Shown here: piece by piece, positions 33,312 to 34,498 of the stretch
Position numbering within the stretch: position 1 is the stretch's first letter
How the letters are laid out: the number at the start of each line of letters is the position of its first letter
DNA from: an uncultured Erysipelotrichaceae bacterium
GTDB lineage: Bacteria; Bacillota_I; Bacilli_A; RFN20; CAG-826
NCBI GenBank assembly: GCA_902769185.1
Contig: CACXNV010000004.1
Span: forward strand, 1-34,498
Direction of reading: 5' to 3'
Length of the DNA: 34,498 nucleotides
Translations under genes and position numbers: made by a program
Notes under the pieces: generated by a model
Told to the model about the DNA's origin: nothing
Databases searched by the model: none
What the model saw: only the letters and a program-made list of their open reading frames with translations

Positions 33312-34450
33312 TGTTTGAATCTGCTCCTGTTGTTTTAGTTAGCGATGTGAACTCTTACATCAAGAGCCTTTTAAATAATGATGAGAAATTAAAATATATT
33401 CGTGTTAAAGGAGAAATAAGCAATTTTAAAGCTTATCCAAGTGGACACTTATATTTCTCACTTAAAGATCAAAATTCTGTCATTAGCGCAGTAATGTTTA
33501 ATAATTACGCTAAGCGTATTGCCTTTAATCCAAAAGATGGAGACGAAGTTATTGTTCTAGCTAGTGTTGATGCTTATATCCCTAGAGGAAGTTACAATCT
33601 CAATATCTATGAAATGGAAGAAGTGGGATTAGGACAGCAATTAATTGAATTAGAAAAGCTTAAAAAGCAACTCGCTAGCGAAGGATTATTTGATGAATCA
33701 AGAAAAAGACCGATCAATATCTATCCTAAAGCTATTGGTGTGATTACCGCTCCTAATGGAGCAGCTGTTAGAGATATTGTTACTAACATTAAAAGAAGAT
33801 ATCCAATTGCTGATATATATGTCTTCCCAAGTTTAGTTCAAGGAGAACAAGCCCCTGAAAGGCTACTAAAGGCCTTTGAAAAATCTCAACAATTCGATTT
33901 AGACACACTAATTATTGGCCGAGGTGGTGGGGCAAGTGAAGACTTAAGCGCCTTCAACGATGAAAAGTTAGTCAGAGCAGTCGCTAAAAGCAAAATGCCA
34001 ATTATTGCTGCGGTAGGACACGAAATTGACACCACTTTAATTGATTATATTGCTGATAAAAGAGCGTCAACTCCTACTGGAGCAGCCGAATTAGCCACTG
34101 TAGATAGAAGAGAATTAGAAAACCTGTTCTCGCAGTCAAAACTATTAATGGAACAAGCTTTATACGATTTTATCGAAGATAAAAGAGAAGAACTCGACGA
34201 ATTAAAAGAAGAGTTAACTGATTCACTTAAAGATTTAGTTAAAAGTCAAAAAGACGAATTAGAAAGTTATTCTAAGCAACTTGAAATATTAAATCCAAAA
34301 GCAGTGTTGTCTAGAGGATATTCTATATCCTTAGATGAATCGGGTAAACCCATTAAAAACGTTAAACAAATAAAATCCGGACAAATTGTCCACACAATAT
34401 TAGAAGATGGTGGCTTCGATAGTGAAGTCATTAAAATCAAAGGAGAGTAA
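33311..34450 (+). CDS. xseA: Exodeoxyribonuclease VII large subunit
   Basis: This 379-residue XseA, with XseB, degrades single-stranded DNA. The N-terminal OB domain (about 8-105) carries YIRVKGEISNFKAYPSGHLYFSLKD. The nuclease core has IGVITAPNGAAVRDI, LIIGRGGGASEDLSAFNDE and PIIAAVGHEIDTTLIDYIADKRASTPTGAAEL. The C-terminal coiled coil is short, so the protein is smaller than the ~450 residues of many homologues, though the conserved core and the RGYSISLD end segment are present. It begins on the nusB stop and is followed after 2 bases by xseB. Confidence 0.96.
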   Translation: MFESAPVVLVSDVNSYIKSLLNNDEKLKYIRVKGEISNFKAYPSGHLYFSLKDQNSVISAVMFNNYAKRIAFNPKDGDEVIVLASVDAYIPRGSYNLNIYEMEEVGLGQQLIELEKLKKQLASEGLFDESRKRPINIYPKAIGVITAPNGAAVRDIVTNIKRRYPIADIYVFPSLVQGEQAPERLLKAFEKSQQFDLDTLIIGRGGGASEDLSAFNDEKLVRAVAKSKMPIIAAVGHEIDTTLIDYIADKRASTPTGAAELATVDRRELENLFSQSKLLMEQALYDFIEDKREELDELKEELTDSLKDLVKSQKDELESYSKQLEILNPKAVLSRGYSISLDESGKPIKNVKQIKSGQIVHTILEDGGFDSEVIKIKGE

Positions 34451-34452
34451 TT

Positions 34453-34498
34453 ATGGCTCAAGAAGTAAATTTTGAAAAAGAACTTAACCGATTAAAAG
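34453..34498 (+). CDS. xseB: Exodeoxyribonuclease VII small subunit, partial (runs off the window)
   Basis: The ATG lies 2 bases after the xseA stop, with AAAGGAGAG upstream inside xseA. The 15 visible codons read MAQEVNFEKELNRLK, matching the usual XseB opening (a short acidic/basic helix with FExxLxRL). The gene is cut by the window edge. Confidence 0.85.
   Translation, partial: MAQEVNFEKELNRLK

Noticed and set aside
1..34498. Mycoplasma-type code with TGA as tryptophan
   Set aside because: TGA serves as the stop of radC, nadE and ruvB at positions that fit family lengths, and Trp positions in conserved motifs are TGG.

Overview
The window is 34.5 kb of AT-rich, gene-dense chromosome from a low-GC Firmicute, most likely an uncultured Bacilli lineage close to the Mollicutes or Erysipelotrichales. 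The evidence is the codon bias, the gene neighbourhoods (rplU-prp-rpmA-obg, ruvAB-secDF-recJ-rel-hisS-aspS, nusB-xseA-xseB), an L27 with a cleavable N-terminal extension, and reduced forms of housekeeping proteins. TGA ends radC, nadE and ruvB and tryptophan is TGG, so the standard bacterial code applies, not the Mycoplasma code. No transposase, phage gene, CRISPR array, tRNA or rRNA is visible.

Layout. (1) 1-1350: a hypothetical four-TM protein with a C-terminal domain, ending in a terminator shared with the convergent yggS. (2) 1354-4750: yggS on the minus strand and, diverging from it, an envelope operon of a large two-TM protein, a LemA-family protein and a 41-residue rubredoxin-like zinc ribbon. 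(3) 4741-6963: rarA plus a helical-repeat protein. (4) 6978-11246: tig, lon and engB (protein folding, proteolysis, ribosome assembly). (5) 11274-15159: a T-box leader, a D-lactate dehydrogenase-type gene and valS. (6) 15180-16189: a 60-residue peptide with a bacteriocin-like leader, preceded by a strong inverted repeat and coupled to radC. (7) 16186-17310: an L21 leader with rplU, prp and rpmA. (8) 17328-21002: obg, nadE, a 29-residue membrane microprotein, ruvA, ruvB. (9) 21033-25491: secDF and recJ. (10) 25511-34498: rel, hisS, aspS, tkt, nusB, xseA and the start of xseB.

All clear genes except yggS are on the plus strand and most are spaced by 0-30 bases. The contents are largely core: translation (valS, hisS, aspS, L21, L27, prp, obg, engB), DNA repair and recombination (rarA, radC, ruvAB, recJ, xseAB), protein quality control and export (tig, lon, secDF), and stress signalling (rel).

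The most notable items are the small double-glycine-like peptide with its inverted-repeat leader next to radC; a valine-type T-box placed in front of a D-2-hydroxyacid dehydrogenase; a SecDF whose proton-pathway aspartates appear to be missing in both halves; and several promoters whose -10 box lies 6-8 bases before the start codon, implying leaderless mRNAs.
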